Position numbers and translations under genes: made by a program
In this document: piece after piece, positions 33,872 through 43,265 of the stretch
Numbering within the stretch: position 1 is the stretch's first letter
How the letters are laid out: each line of letters opens with the position of its first letter
Source of the DNA: Candidatus Binatia bacterium
Lineage (GTDB): Bacteria > Desulfobacterota > Binatia > HRBIN30
Reading direction: 5' to 3'
NCBI GenBank assembly: GCA_023150935.1
Contig: JAKLJW010000036.1
Location: 1-55,261 of the forward strand
DNA length: 55,261 bases
Notes under the pieces: model-generated
What the model was told of the DNA's origin: nothing
The model's database searches: none
Seen by the model: only the letters and a program-made list of their open reading frames with translations

Positions 33872-35379
33872 TCCATGTACCCCAGGCTGCGCAGCCGCTC
33901 CTTCGCTGCCTCGTCCAGCTCCCTGCGCGCGCTCGGTGCCCGGCTCGATTTCTGGTATTCCGCGAGCTTGTTTCGCATCTTGGCCTCGACGCCGCTTCCC
34001 TTGCCGATCAGATTGTTCGCCTGTCCCGGATCCTTGTGCAGGTCGTACAGTTCCTCGGTGCGGTATTTCTTCTGCACGTACTCCGGCACGGGCGGAGGAT
34101 TGGAGTAGTCCAGAAACGGCGAGGGCTCGTTGACCAGATAGAGCCACTCGGGAGTGCGAACGCCGCGGCGGACGAACCCGACACGCTGGATCGAGTTGTC
34201 TTCCAGGCGTACCAGTTTGCCGAACGCCTCGGTCGCGGGCAGGTAGGTCTCGCAGTACATCTCGACCTCGCCGTCGGTTTCGCCGCGGGCCTTTGCCAGC
34301 AGCGAGGTGCCGTCCAGACCCGGCGGTACGCCGTAACCCGTCAGCTCCATGACCGTGGGGAAGATATCTATGTTGCGGGCAGTGGTCTGGACCCGCTTTC
34401 CGGCCGGCAGGTGTTCGGGAAAGCGCATGACGAGCGGGATGCGCAGCGTGGGATCGAACAGGTTCTTGCCGTGACCGAAATAGTAGTGCTCGCCGAGACT
34501 CTGGCCGTGATCGGCGTGCAGGATGACCAACGTGTTCTTGTCGAGGCCGTCCCTGGCGAGCGCATCGAGCAAGCGTCCGACGGCGACGTCGGTTTTTTGC
34601 AGGTCGGGATCGTAATCGCGCAACGTCTTGTTGTACGCGTCCTGCTCGCCGAGGCTCTCGTCGGAACGTTCGTGAGGGCCGAAGTAATGCGCCCAGAGGA
34701 AAAAGGGTTGCCGCGGTTTCTTGGCCAGCCACTCGATCGCCGCGTCGCTGACTTTGGCGTCCTCGCGAAAAGCGTCGGCGCGCGACTTGAGGAACTGGAA
34801 CAGACGTTGATCGTCGACGTTCTTGTGGAACGTATCGGGAACGTGTTCGTCGACCTTGGCCTTGCCGCCGACGACGCTGGGGGTATCGAAGGTTTCGTCG
34901 TAGACATCGAAACCCTGGTTCAGCCGGAACGACGAAGCGAGGGGGAAGGAACCTATGAACGCGGCGGTGGTGTAGCCTTTCGACTTCAGCGACTCGGCCA
35001 GCGTCGTATTGGCCTCGTCGAGCTGCTGGTAGGTGGATTTGAAACCGTGGTGGGTGGCGTAAAGCCCGGTGTGAACCGACGACATCGACGGAGTTGTCCA
35101 CGGGACGTCGCAGTACGCCCGTTCGAAAAGCACGCCGTCGGCAGCGAGGCTGTCTATGCGCGGCGTCTTGGCCTTGGTGTAGCCGTAGCACGAGAGCCGG
35201 TCGGCACGCAGTGTATCGATGGTGATGAGGACCACGTTCACCGAGCCCGGTTTCGGGGCCGGCTGACGGTTGCACGACACGGCGGCGACGCCGGCGGCCG
35301 CCAGCAGCAGTGCCGCCGCCGGCGTGTATCTCCACCGGCGGGATGCAAGTCTGGATGAGCGATCGGGGTTTCGCGACAC
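33868..35379 (-). CDS. Sulfatase-like lipoprotein
   Basis: A 503-residue protein. The signal ends Ala-Val-Ser-Cys (Cys36). Domain features are VVLITIDTLRADRLSCYGYT, the active-site segment CDVPWTTPSMSSVHTG (Thr at the sulfatase Cys/Ser position, TTPS), WAHYFGPHERSDE, VILHADHGQSLGEHYYFGHG, RNIDIFPTVMELTGYG and the family end LRSLGYME. It is the third such protein in the window, and the family is large in related bacteria. The three differ in the active-site neighbourhood (TNPS, TRES, TTPS), suggesting different substrates. It is coupled to the small secreted gene downstream. Confidence 0.87.
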   Translation of the reverse strand: MSRNPDRSSRLASRRWRYTPAAALLLAAAGVAAVSCNRQPAPKPGSVNVVLITIDTLRADRLSCYGYTKAKTPRIDSLAADGVLFERAYCDVPWTTPSMSSVHTGLYATHHGFKSTYQQLDEANTTLAESLKSKGYTTAAFIGSFPLASSFRLNQGFDVYDETFDTPSVVGGKAKVDEHVPDTFHKNVDDQRLFQFLKSRADAFREDAKVSDAAIEWLAKKPRQPFFLWAHYFGPHERSDESLGEQDAYNKTLRDYDPDLQKTDVAVGRLLDALARDGLDKNTLVILHADHGQSLGEHYYFGHGKNLFDPTLRIPLVMRFPEHLPAGKRVQTTARNIDIFPTVMELTGYGVPPGLDGTSLLAKARGETDGEVEMYCETYLPATEAFGKLVRLEDNSIQRVGFVRRGVRTPEWLYLVNEPSPFLDYSNPPPVPEYVQKKYRTEELYDLHKDPGQANNLIGKGSGVEAKMRNKLAEYQKSSRAPSARRELDEAAKERLRSLGYME

Positions 35380-35591
35380 TTATGGTTTCCTTCCGAGGAC
35401 CTTGACGTCCGTCGCCGCCGGCGAAGGGTTTCGGGGTTCCTCTCGATGTTGGGTTATGAGGTTCGCTTGATATCGGCGGTCAATTGGAGGCGACCGGCGC
35501 GCACCGGCCTGACCCCATGACAGCCTCGTTTACCGCGAATTTCAAGGGCCATCGGGGGGGGCCGCGAGGGGCACGGCAGAGTTGCTGACGG

Positions 35592-35722
35592 GGCCTCGAT
35601 ACGCCGCCAGAAGAAGGTGGCTACTCGGCCCGAACGGATTTGAGGTTCCGTAATGCCTGAACGCCGTTCGCCCCGAGTAACGGCCCGCGTCTTGCGGGCC
35701 GTGTATCGAGGGGCGCCTTGCC
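35592..35722. repeat. Palindromic repeat that also encodes a protein tail
   Basis: One arm at 35592-35637 (starting GGCCTCGATACGCCGCC, with CTACTCGGCCCGAACGG) and the other at 35664-35717 (CCGTTCGCCCCGAGTAA through GTATCGAGGGGCGCC) are a long inverted repeat of the same family as 10007 and 31994. The C-terminal 30 or so codons of the gene at 35621-36844 are read from this element. Confidence 0.8.
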
Positions 35723-36844
35723 CTCGGTGAACGACCTCGCCTTGGCCGTGGGCGGGGCGCCGGGAGGCGGCAGAACCGGGGGTGCCGGTTGGTTCTCGGC
35801 CACGGTTAGCGTGGCGGGGGATGCCGTGCGGGCGGCGGTTCGCGTCGTGGTCATGGGTTGGGTGCGAGTGGTCGCCGGGGAGGGCCGGCCGGCCGTCGGC
35901 GTCTCGGGCCGTGGGCTGGTCTCGGGGCTGCGGGACGGGGTCGACGCCAGCCCGGGACTGCGCGAGGTCGCCGGTGTTGGCGTCTGCGGCGTCCAGTCGG
36001 CGGTAGTGGTAGTTGCTGCCGGCGCCGTCGGCGGCGCGGTCCGCGCTGTCGGTGGCGGTGTCGTTGCCACCGTGCTCCGCGCCGGCGGCGTCCATTGATC
36101 GGGCCCGATCGACACGCCGGGTGGGACGGCAACTGCGGGGGAATTGCCGGCCGGGCCATGGACGCGCGGTGTTGTGGCGGGGCGCGATGCCGGTTCCACC
36201 ACCAGTTCGAAGACGAGGATGCCGTCCGGGGAACCGTCGGGTTCGAGGCGATCCAGTCCGATCCGGTCGAGGTCGACGAAGTCCGACGGACGCCACTGCG
36301 AGGTCTCGCCGCTCGACGGCATATAGAAGGCGGCGCCCAGCCTGACGCGGTGGGTAGCGTCGGCGAACTCGGTGCCGGCGGTGCGGTCGGTGGCACGGCC
36401 GTCGAGCGCCACGGTCGACGAGGCCGGGTTGGGTACGAAGCGGGTCAACCCGTAAGTGAAGGGTACGAGAGCACTGATGGCGGGGTCCACGGTATTGCCG
36501 TTGAGGTAGACGTTGAGGACCATTGCGTCGCGCAACTCGCCGGGGAGGTACTGCCAGAAGAGCGTGGTGACGTGCGCTCCCGCGTACAGCGGCTTGACGA
36601 CCTGAGCGGTGTCGGGTTCGTTGCCGAGCGGGATACTTCGGAGCAGCGGCGGAGGGTAGCGGGTCATTCCTAGCAAACGACCGCTGCGGTCCATCGACGT
36701 ATGCCAGATCGGTCCCGCGACGTTGCCGGCGCGGTCGGCGGCGTGGATGAGTATGCCGCTGAGTTCGACGGCCATGGCCGGCGGTGGCACGGCGAGCACC
36801 GCCAGCGCGGCCATCGCAAGACGAAGAGACACGAGCCCGTTCAT
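35621..36844 (-). CDS. Secreted protein with Thr/Pro-rich C-terminal half
   Basis: A 407-residue protein. The signal peptide (MNGLVSLRLAMAALAVLAVP, cut after Ala-Met-Ala near 25) leads to a roughly 200-residue beta-rich domain with DRAGNVAGPIW and VFELVVEPA. Residues 230-360 are Thr/Pro/Ala-rich, as in an extended surface stalk. The last 35 residues, from about FTEGKAPLDTRPARR to the stop, come from the palindromic repeat at 35592-35722, so the original end is lost or was replaced. No function is known. It is preceded by a small palindrome cluster and has no convincing neighbours on its strand. Confidence 0.7.
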   Translation of the reverse strand: MNGLVSLRLAMAALAVLAVPPPAMAVELSGILIHAADRAGNVAGPIWHTSMDRSGRLLGMTRYPPPLLRSIPLGNEPDTAQVVKPLYAGAHVTTLFWQYLPGELRDAMVLNVYLNGNTVDPAISALVPFTYGLTRFVPNPASSTVALDGRATDRTAGTEFADATHRVRLGAAFYMPSSGETSQWRPSDFVDLDRIGLDRLEPDGSPDGILVFELVVEPASRPATTPRVHGPAGNSPAVAVPPGVSIGPDQWTPPARSTVATTPPPTARTAPPTAPAATTTTADWTPQTPTPATSRSPGLASTPSRSPETSPRPETPTAGRPSPATTRTQPMTTTRTAARTASPATLTVAENQPAPPVLPPPGAPPTAKARSFTEGKAPLDTRPARRGPLLGANGVQALRNLKSVRAE

Positions 36845-36872
36845 CCCACCTTCCTATGTAGACCCGCGTCGT

Positions 36873-36980
36873 GGTGGAACGCGCTCTCCGAGCGCGTTCT
36901 CCAAGGGGTGGAACGCGACCTCCGAGCGCGTTCTCGCAATGGGGTGGAACGCGCTCTCGGAAGCGCGGCTCGGCGGGAGT
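36873..36980. repeat. Three short palindromic repeats
   Basis: GGTGGAACGCGCTC is followed by TCC and GAGCGCGTTC at 36873-36899. Near copies are at 36905-36935 and 36941-36970, the last diverged. Each can form a hairpin of about 10 bp. They fill most of the gap between two genes transcribed the same way. They could act as a processing or attenuation site, but no T tract is present. Confidence 0.75.
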
Positions 36981-37011
36981 CTCGTCCTCCCCATCCGATT
37001 TCTTCCCGTGG

Positions 37012-39471
37012 TCAGCCGTTCGCCGTCTTGCTGACTCGCCCGCCCCGCAGGAGCACGGCGCCGCCGATCAGGTAGACGATCAGCGCGATGCCGTTGACGG
37101 CGCGGAAACCGATGCTGATGGCGAGCACTATGCACAGGATCGAACCCACAACCGAAGCGACGCCGTTGGCCGCCCACGCCCACGGGATGACGGCCGGGGC
37201 GCGCTCGCCGACGACGCGCATGCCGAGCGGCAGGAAGGTGCCCATGACGAGGCCGGCCGGCATCAACAGAAGCATGGCCACGCCGATGCGTATCGGCAGT
37301 TCGGTGCCGAGAAACGCACGGAAGGTGGCCGGGAGTCCGAAAATGTAGAAGACGTTGAGCAACACGAGAACCGCCAGCAAACCGCGCAAAGCGCCGCGCG
37401 TGTTGGCGAACATGGCTAGGCGCCCGGTCAGATAGCTGCCGATGCCCGAGGCAAGCAGCAAGGTGGCCATGATCACGGAGAGCGAAAACACCGGTGAGCC
37501 GAGAAACAGCGTGAAGCGCTGGATGTAGCTGATCTCGATGAAGATGAAGCCGATGCCCAGACACGCGAAGTAGAACAGGTAACGCGCGGCGCTCTCGGCG
37601 CTCGCCTCGCGCTTGCGCCACCACAGCGGGGCGAGGATCAGCAGCGCGGCGAAGACGATCGACTGCGCGAGAATCGCGAGCAGGACGAACTGACCCGACG
37701 CGAACGTGTAGTCGGCGCGCTTGTCGGCGGCCTGCAGCAGACTGCCCCACTTGAGGAAGTTGAAGAAGAAAGGCCGGTCGTCGAACACGGGACGGAGGTT
37801 CATCCAGTGTCCGGCGAGGAACGCCTCCTGCTCGGCGGCGTTCTTGGTCAGAAATGCGCTCACCGGCGACGACAGCGCCTCGCCCGGTACGTGCCAGGGC
37901 TGAAAACGCTCGGTCGAGGCATGCTGGCGGATGCGCTCGATGCGCTCCGGCGCGATGGGTTCCGGACCGATCAGCAAGCTGAAGATCGGCAGCGTGGCGT
38001 CCTTGCTCTTCGACATGGTGACCAAAATGTGGTCGGCCGGATTTTGCGCTCCAAGTTCGCGCAGGGCTTCCGTGGCCACCGTCACGAGGCGCAGGACCTG
38101 ACGCGGCGGCAGATCGCCGAAACCCAGATCGCCGCGCACGAAGTGCAGGAAACCTCCGGGTTTGAGGTGGGTGAGGTACTCTTTCAGCGCTTCGACGGTG
38201 TAGAGGTAGCTCTCCGACAGCACGTAGGCGCCGGAATACACGGCGGCCAGCGTGTCGATGCCGGTGATCTGGATCAGGTCGTACTTCTTGTCGTGGCGCC
38301 GCACGAAGTTGCGGCCCTCGTCGACATGGATGTCGACCTGCGGCGAGTTGAAGACGTTGCCGGTGTAATCGACGAAGTCGCGCTTGAGCAGACCGACGGT
38401 AACCGGGTTGAGTTCGATGCCGGTCACGTGAGCGGCGCCGTGTTTCATCGCCATCAGCAAGTCGACGCCGCCGCCGGTGCCGATCACGAGCACCTCCGGC
38501 GAGGGGAGCAGGAGGTAGGGCAGGAGCAGCAACGAGCGATCGAGGATGCGCAGCTCGTCGAAGTTGCCGCCGAACTTGTAGATCATCGTCGACGCGTCGC
38601 CGTCGTGCGTGATGACCATGTTTTCCGGCGGGACGCTGTAGAAGTTGTCGCTGACGCCCCAGGCGGCGCGTTTGCCGAAGCGCATGGGCGTACCCGGTTT
38701 GCCGCGCACGACGTCGACGCGATAGACCGGGCTCCAGCGGGAGAACGCGACCTCGGTCTTGTCGCTCATGATGCGCGGGAGGAACTTGGTGCCCGAGGCG
38801 TACGGCTCCGCGTGGCGCGCCAGCGGCACGCAGGCGATCGCAAACAGTGCCACGACGGCCAGGATGCGGGGTCTGGCGGTGGAGTCGTCGAGGGCGAACA
38901 GGAAGCTTGCGAACACGAGGATGCCGGCGGCGAGGACGATCACGCCGGGTGCGCCGAGGGGGGTGAGCAGGGCAACGGCGGCGACGCAGCCCGCGGCGGC
39001 GCCGAGCAGGTCGGCGAAGTAGAGGGCGGGAATGCGCGCCGGCGCGTTGCTGAGAATGACGGTGATGCACAGGCCGGCGGCGAGAAACGGCGCGGTGACG
39101 GCGACGTAGAAGATCGACATGTAGAGGAACTGCCGAGGGTCGTTGCCGGCGCTGAAGTGTCCGCCGGGAAACAGTTCGGCCGGATCGAACGGCACATGAG
39201 CGACGACCAGCAGGCAGACGACCAGGAGCACGGCGGCCCCGAGCGACCATCGCGTCAGGGCGCGATTGACGCCGCCCTCGGTGAGCGACGGGAAGGCGTA
39301 GTAAAGGGAGCCCGACGCGCCGTAACCGAGCAGCGCGACGCTAATGGTCATATACGCGAAGTGGTACCAGATCGAGAACGAGAAGAAGCGCGTCAGGGCC
39401 ACCTCGGTCATGAGCGCGGCGAAGGAGATCAGAAACAGCGCCGCGTAGATGCGATCGTCAACTTTCAACAT
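37012..39471 (-). CDS. Membrane-fused spermidine-synthase-like protein
   Basis: An 819-residue protein. About six hydrophobic segments occupy residues 8-230. A soluble Rossmann domain at 300-560 has the aminopropyltransferase/methyltransferase motif VLVIGTGGGVDLLMAMKHGA, then GIELNPVT. A further set of about seven hydrophobic segments follows at 620-800. This is the known architecture of spermidine-synthase-type domains fused to MFS-like membrane parts. Whether it makes a polyamine or modifies a membrane substrate is unknown. It is 78 bases after its paralog at 39550 and is the last gene of the minus-strand operon. Confidence 0.83.
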   Translation of the reverse strand: MLKVDDRIYAALFLISFAALMTEVALTRFFSFSIWYHFAYMTISVALLGYGASGSLYYAFPSLTEGGVNRALTRWSLGAAVLLVVCLLVVAHVPFDPAELFPGGHFSAGNDPRQFLYMSIFYVAVTAPFLAAGLCITVILSNAPARIPALYFADLLGAAAGCVAAVALLTPLGAPGVIVLAAGILVFASFLFALDDSTARPRILAVVALFAIACVPLARHAEPYASGTKFLPRIMSDKTEVAFSRWSPVYRVDVVRGKPGTPMRFGKRAAWGVSDNFYSVPPENMVITHDGDASTMIYKFGGNFDELRILDRSLLLLPYLLLPSPEVLVIGTGGGVDLLMAMKHGAAHVTGIELNPVTVGLLKRDFVDYTGNVFNSPQVDIHVDEGRNFVRRHDKKYDLIQITGIDTLAAVYSGAYVLSESYLYTVEALKEYLTHLKPGGFLHFVRGDLGFGDLPPRQVLRLVTVATEALRELGAQNPADHILVTMSKSKDATLPIFSLLIGPEPIAPERIERIRQHASTERFQPWHVPGEALSSPVSAFLTKNAAEQEAFLAGHWMNLRPVFDDRPFFFNFLKWGSLLQAADKRADYTFASGQFVLLAILAQSIVFAALLILAPLWWRKREASAESAARYLFYFACLGIGFIFIEISYIQRFTLFLGSPVFSLSVIMATLLLASGIGSYLTGRLAMFANTRGALRGLLAVLVLLNVFYIFGLPATFRAFLGTELPIRIGVAMLLLMPAGLVMGTFLPLGMRVVGERAPAVIPWAWAANGVASVVGSILCIVLAISIGFRAVNGIALIVYLIGGAVLLRGGRVSKTANG

Positions 39472-39549
39472 GGCGGAAGGGTGTCCTCCAGTGCTCGACG
39501 TTTCGGCGATATCGGGCCTTGCGAACCGGACAGTGGTGTCCTTGTGCGG

Positions 39550-42000
39550 CTAATGCGCGCCACCCGGCACTTGTCCTTCGCTTCGGGCGGCGGGCAGCGC
39601 CAGCACGCCTACGCAGTATACTGCGGCGGCGAGAAACAACACGGTCCGAAAGCCGAACGAGATCGCCAGCACAATACTCAGGATGCTGCCGACAACGGAG
39701 GCGCCACCGTTGGCACCCCACGCCCATGGCACCAGCAACTCGTCCCGTTCTCGAACCTCGCGCAGCCCGGCCGGAAAGAACACACCGAGAATCAAGCCCA
39801 ACGGCATCAGCCCCACCACGGTGCTGGCGTATCGGAAGGCCGCCGGCGTGCCCAACCATTGGGAGAAGAGAAGGGGCACGATCCACGCGTAGCAGACGAT
39901 TAGCGCAACGAGGGTCGCGAAGCCCAGGTGAATGATCCTACGTGGCGCCAGCGACAATCGGCCGCTGGCAAAGCTGCCGATTCCCGTAGACACCAGCAAC
40001 GCTAGAAGGATTATTGCCACCGAATAAGTGGGGTGGCCGAGGAATAGGATGAAGCGCTGGATCAGGCTGATCTCGATGAACATGAACCCGAGCCCGAGGG
40101 CGGCGAAGTAGGTTGCGAAGCCGAAAGTGCCCGGTCGCCGCAAACGACGGCTCGTTAACAACGGAACGACGATCAGACCCAGCGCCGCCACCGTAGCCAC
40201 GACGAGAATGGCGGCGAGTACCAGTTGGCCCGTCGCCCCTGCGTGGCCCGTGTCGACCTCCCAACGCGCCGGCGACAGGAGATCGCGCCAGCGATAAAAA
40301 TGAAAGAAGAACGGCCGGTCGTCGCCGGTGGCCGCGACATTCAATGGCTGCGTGTCGAGGAGTCGCTCTCGTTCGGCCGCATCCGCCGTGAGCAGCCGAG
40401 AATGGGGCGTATCCACATTCACCCCCGGCAGATGCCAGATCTCGAATCCGTTGGATGCGGCGAAGTCGCGAAGGGTGCTGATTTCGGCGTCCGTGAACGG
40501 CCTTGGTTTGAATAGCAATTCGATCATCGGAACCCCACCCGGGGTAGCGATAATTGCCGTGTGCGAAGCCGGATCGGCAATCCCGGCTCTCTCCGCGGCG
40601 CCGATGAAATTCATCACGTGCCGCAAGGAGAAGCGCGCCTGTCCGCCGCGCCAGTGCAGATCGCCGATCATCAGCGATAGCGTGCCGTCCGCGGAGAGAT
40701 GCTGGAGGTACTCTTCAAACGCCTCGACCGTGTACAAATAGCTCTCGGCCAGCATGTAGGCGCCGGTCGATAACGCGGCGAGCGTGTCGACCCCGGTGAG
40801 CTGTATGACGTCGTAGGTGGCGGACGAATGGCGCAGAAAACTGCGGCCTTCCGTGGTCACCACGTCGACATCGGGGCGGGACAACAGGTTGCCCGCGAAC
40901 TCCGCCTGTCGATTGCGGACGACGTCGACGGTGACCGGATCGAGTTCGACGCCGGTGACGTGCCGTGCCCCGTTGCGGAGCGCGTTCAGGACATCGAAAC
41001 CGCCCCCAAGTCCGATGACCAGCGTTCGCGGCCGGTTCGCGATCACGTACGGTGTGGCGGAGACGTTGCGCTCGAGGAAGTCCAGTTCCGCCAGGTTCCC
41101 GCTGAACTGGTAAATGGGAGCTTCCGCTGTGCCGTCGTGGGCGATGAATCGGATACCCGGGACGGGTCCGGTGTAGTTCTGGCTAACCCCTCGCCGGGCG
41201 CCGGCCTCGCCCACCCCCGGGTAAACATCGACGCGGAAAATCGGGCTCCATCGAGAGTAGAAGGGCGTTACCCCAGCCGCCATCATCTTGGCAAGGAGCT
41301 TTTCGCCGCTCGGCCGGAACGGGACCAGAGTGACCGCGGCTGCGCAACCTGCCGTGACCATGATGCCAGCCATGGCGTACGGTATTCGCCGCTCGGGCCG
41401 CGCTACGACTAGGGCAGCGCAGACGAAGATCGAGGCGCTCGCGACCGCCGCACCCGGCGAACCGAGGAGCCATATCGCGCCGACGGCGACGGCACAGCCC
41501 GCGCCGGCGCCGAGGAGGTCGGCGAAGTAGATGTCGTTTGGCGACCGCGCACTGCGAAACGCGCAGGCCATCGCCAGCCCCGCTGCGAAATAGGGCGCGC
41601 TGCAAAGCACGAAGAACAACAACATCAAGAAGAGCTGGGTGAAGCTCGTGCCAATCGAAAAAGGCTGCAAGGGTATGAACAATATCGTCAGCAGGGAAAT
41701 CAGAACGCCGACGGCGGCCAGGAGCATGGAGCGCACCATCAGCGCTGCCGGTGGCTGGCTTGACAACCATGCCGATGCCGATAGGAAGGCGCCCGAGGCG
41801 CCGTAACCCAGCAGCGCGACGGTCAGTGCGACGTATGTGAAATGGTACCAGAGCGAGAACGAGAAGATGCGTGTGTAAGCGATCTGGAGCAACAGGACCG
41901 CCAGCGACAGCATGAAAATGGCGATGCGGGTGAAGCCCGGCCGCTCTGTCATCTGGCTGGCAGTCGGCGGCGGTGCGGGTCTGACAAGACCTGCGTCCAT
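39550..42000 (-). CDS. Membrane-fused spermidine-synthase-like protein, paralog
   Basis: An 816-residue protein with the same layout as its neighbour: hydrophobic segments at 20-230, Rossmann domain with TLVIGLGGGFDVLNALRNGA and GVELDPVTVDVV, DDRPFFFHFYRW, then C-terminal membrane segments. AAGGAG (42008-42013) precedes the ATG at 42000. The longer frame to 42279 has no RBS. The two tandem copies share conserved SYLYTVEA and ADLLGA segments. It may act with the AlgX-like and SnoaL-like genes just upstream. Enzymatic substrates are inferred only from the fold. Confidence 0.83.
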   Translation of the reverse strand: MDAGLVRPAPPPTASQMTERPGFTRIAIFMLSLAVLLLQIAYTRIFSFSLWYHFTYVALTVALLGYGASGAFLSASAWLSSQPPAALMVRSMLLAAVGVLISLLTILFIPLQPFSIGTSFTQLFLMLLFFVLCSAPYFAAGLAMACAFRSARSPNDIYFADLLGAGAGCAVAVGAIWLLGSPGAAVASASIFVCAALVVARPERRIPYAMAGIMVTAGCAAAVTLVPFRPSGEKLLAKMMAAGVTPFYSRWSPIFRVDVYPGVGEAGARRGVSQNYTGPVPGIRFIAHDGTAEAPIYQFSGNLAELDFLERNVSATPYVIANRPRTLVIGLGGGFDVLNALRNGARHVTGVELDPVTVDVVRNRQAEFAGNLLSRPDVDVVTTEGRSFLRHSSATYDVIQLTGVDTLAALSTGAYMLAESYLYTVEAFEEYLQHLSADGTLSLMIGDLHWRGGQARFSLRHVMNFIGAAERAGIADPASHTAIIATPGGVPMIELLFKPRPFTDAEISTLRDFAASNGFEIWHLPGVNVDTPHSRLLTADAAERERLLDTQPLNVAATGDDRPFFFHFYRWRDLLSPARWEVDTGHAGATGQLVLAAILVVATVAALGLIVVPLLTSRRLRRPGTFGFATYFAALGLGFMFIEISLIQRFILFLGHPTYSVAIILLALLVSTGIGSFASGRLSLAPRRIIHLGFATLVALIVCYAWIVPLLFSQWLGTPAAFRYASTVVGLMPLGLILGVFFPAGLREVRERDELLVPWAWGANGGASVVGSILSIVLAISFGFRTVLFLAAAVYCVGVLALPAARSEGQVPGGAH

Positions 42001-42044
42001 GGCGTTTCTCCTTGCTTGGTGCGGCCAGGTTCCGGCAACCAGTA

Positions 42045-43265
42045 TCAGTTGGGTGCGGTTGCGGCCGCGGTTACCGGAACGAGGCCCTGGTGGACTAGAA
42101 AATCCGCCGCTGTGTTCGCCGCCAGCCGGTTGCCGGCGGGTGTCCAATGCGGATCGAAACGGAAGAACAGGCGACCGTTGTCTTTGGCCTCTTCGAAAAC
42201 GTCGAAAAGATCGACCGATTGGATTTGTTCCTTCTCCAAGAACTCCGTCAGGATACGGTTCGGCCGGCGCTGGTCCCACGTGCGCAGCCCTATGGGGTTA
42301 CGCGCCATCATCCGCCGCCAGTCGACATCGTAGTGTGCCCACGGACCGTTCACGAGCATGACTGCAAAGAGTGCCCCCTTTGCCTCGACCTCCTGACGCA
42401 GTTTGCGCAGCAACGCTTGGTTCACGCGCCACGCCGTGTCGACCTCGGTCGAGTATTCCGGCGCATAGACCAGCATGTCCCAGGGCACCCACGGCACGTT
42501 GGGATCCGTGGGCGGGGGCACCCCCCGCGGTGGGGCGGGTACGAATGCCCGCCCCCCGAGCCGCTCGTAGACGTATTCGCCAACGTACAATCGGCGCCAC
42601 CACGGCAATGGTGGCGGGGGCGGTTCGCCGGGGCGTTTTTCCAGCGTTCCGTCGTCCCTCAAAGCGAAGCTTGGCTTGGTCAGGTTTGCGCGGGGCGACT
42701 TGCGGTTGAAGGGTGCGTAGCTCTCGCGGATGTCATTCGCGGTTGTGAACGACAGCAGAACGAGGTCCGCGCCGTACCTGTAACCTTCATTCTGGAAGTA
42801 CAACAGCTCGTTGTCCGTTCCAAAGCTTGCGACGCCGCTGTTTATCACTTCGATACGAGTGTGACAGCGCTGATTCAGCTCTTGATCGAGGATGCGCCCG
42901 AAGGTCTCTTCCAGTTCTACCTGCAGCGCCTCCATGTAGGAATCCCCGAGGATCAGGATGCGGAATACTCCCTTCGGCTTCGCGTAGGCATGCTCGACGT
43001 CGCGGAGGCCCTTCGAGTTGATACGCACCGAGGTCTTGAACTCGCCGTGGTCGTCGTACCACGTGCCGGAGCGTCCGGGTGGGTGACGCCAGCCGAATGG
43101 CGGGTGCGGTTCCCAGAAAAAGCCGCGCTCGTTTGTTGGGCGGACCCAATGGTATACGTGGAAGCCCGCCTCGATCAGTCCGGCACCGATGAGGCATCCA
43201 CCGACCATCAGCGCTCCCCCCAACGCCGCTGCGTGCCAATTGCGCAGGCTGGAGCGATCAGCCAT
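42045..43265 (-). CDS. AlgX/SGNH-like periplasmic protein, membrane-anchored
   Basis: A 406-residue protein. A membrane helix at about 12-34 is followed by an SGNH-type domain with ILILGDSYMEALQ (Asp108, Ser109), NSGVASFGTDNEL and the C-terminal DPHWTPAGNRLA, in which Asp371 and His373 are the DxHW catalytic pair of AlgX/AlgJ-like acetyltransferases. It probably modifies acetyl groups on an exported glycan. The start is the ATG at 43265: TAATG overlaps the stop of the SnoaL-like gene by one base, implying coupled translation. The 49-codon extension upstream is read from that gene in another frame. Confidence 0.84.
   Translation of the reverse strand: MADRSSLRNWHAAALGGALMVGGCLIGAGLIEAGFHVYHWVRPTNERGFFWEPHPPFGWRHPPGRSGTWYDDHGEFKTSVRINSKGLRDVEHAYAKPKGVFRILILGDSYMEALQVELEETFGRILDQELNQRCHTRIEVINSGVASFGTDNELLYFQNEGYRYGADLVLLSFTTANDIRESYAPFNRKSPRANLTKPSFALRDDGTLEKRPGEPPPPPLPWWRRLYVGEYVYERLGGRAFVPAPPRGVPPPTDPNVPWVPWDMLVYAPEYSTEVDTAWRVNQALLRKLRQEVEAKGALFAVMLVNGPWAHYDVDWRRMMARNPIGLRTWDQRRPNRILTEFLEKEQIQSVDLFDVFEEAKDNGRLFFRFDPHWTPAGNRLAANTAADFLVHQGLVPVTAAATAPN

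Noticed and set aside
28876..35379. Classical formylglycine sulfatases
   Set aside because: The CxPSR or SxPSR signature is absent; all have Thr at that position, so I call them sulfatase-like.
36854..39250. 798-codon minus-strand frame over the spermidine-synthase-like gene
   Set aside because: It is Arg/Gly-rich shadow coding in another frame of 37012-39471, with no RBS or domain.
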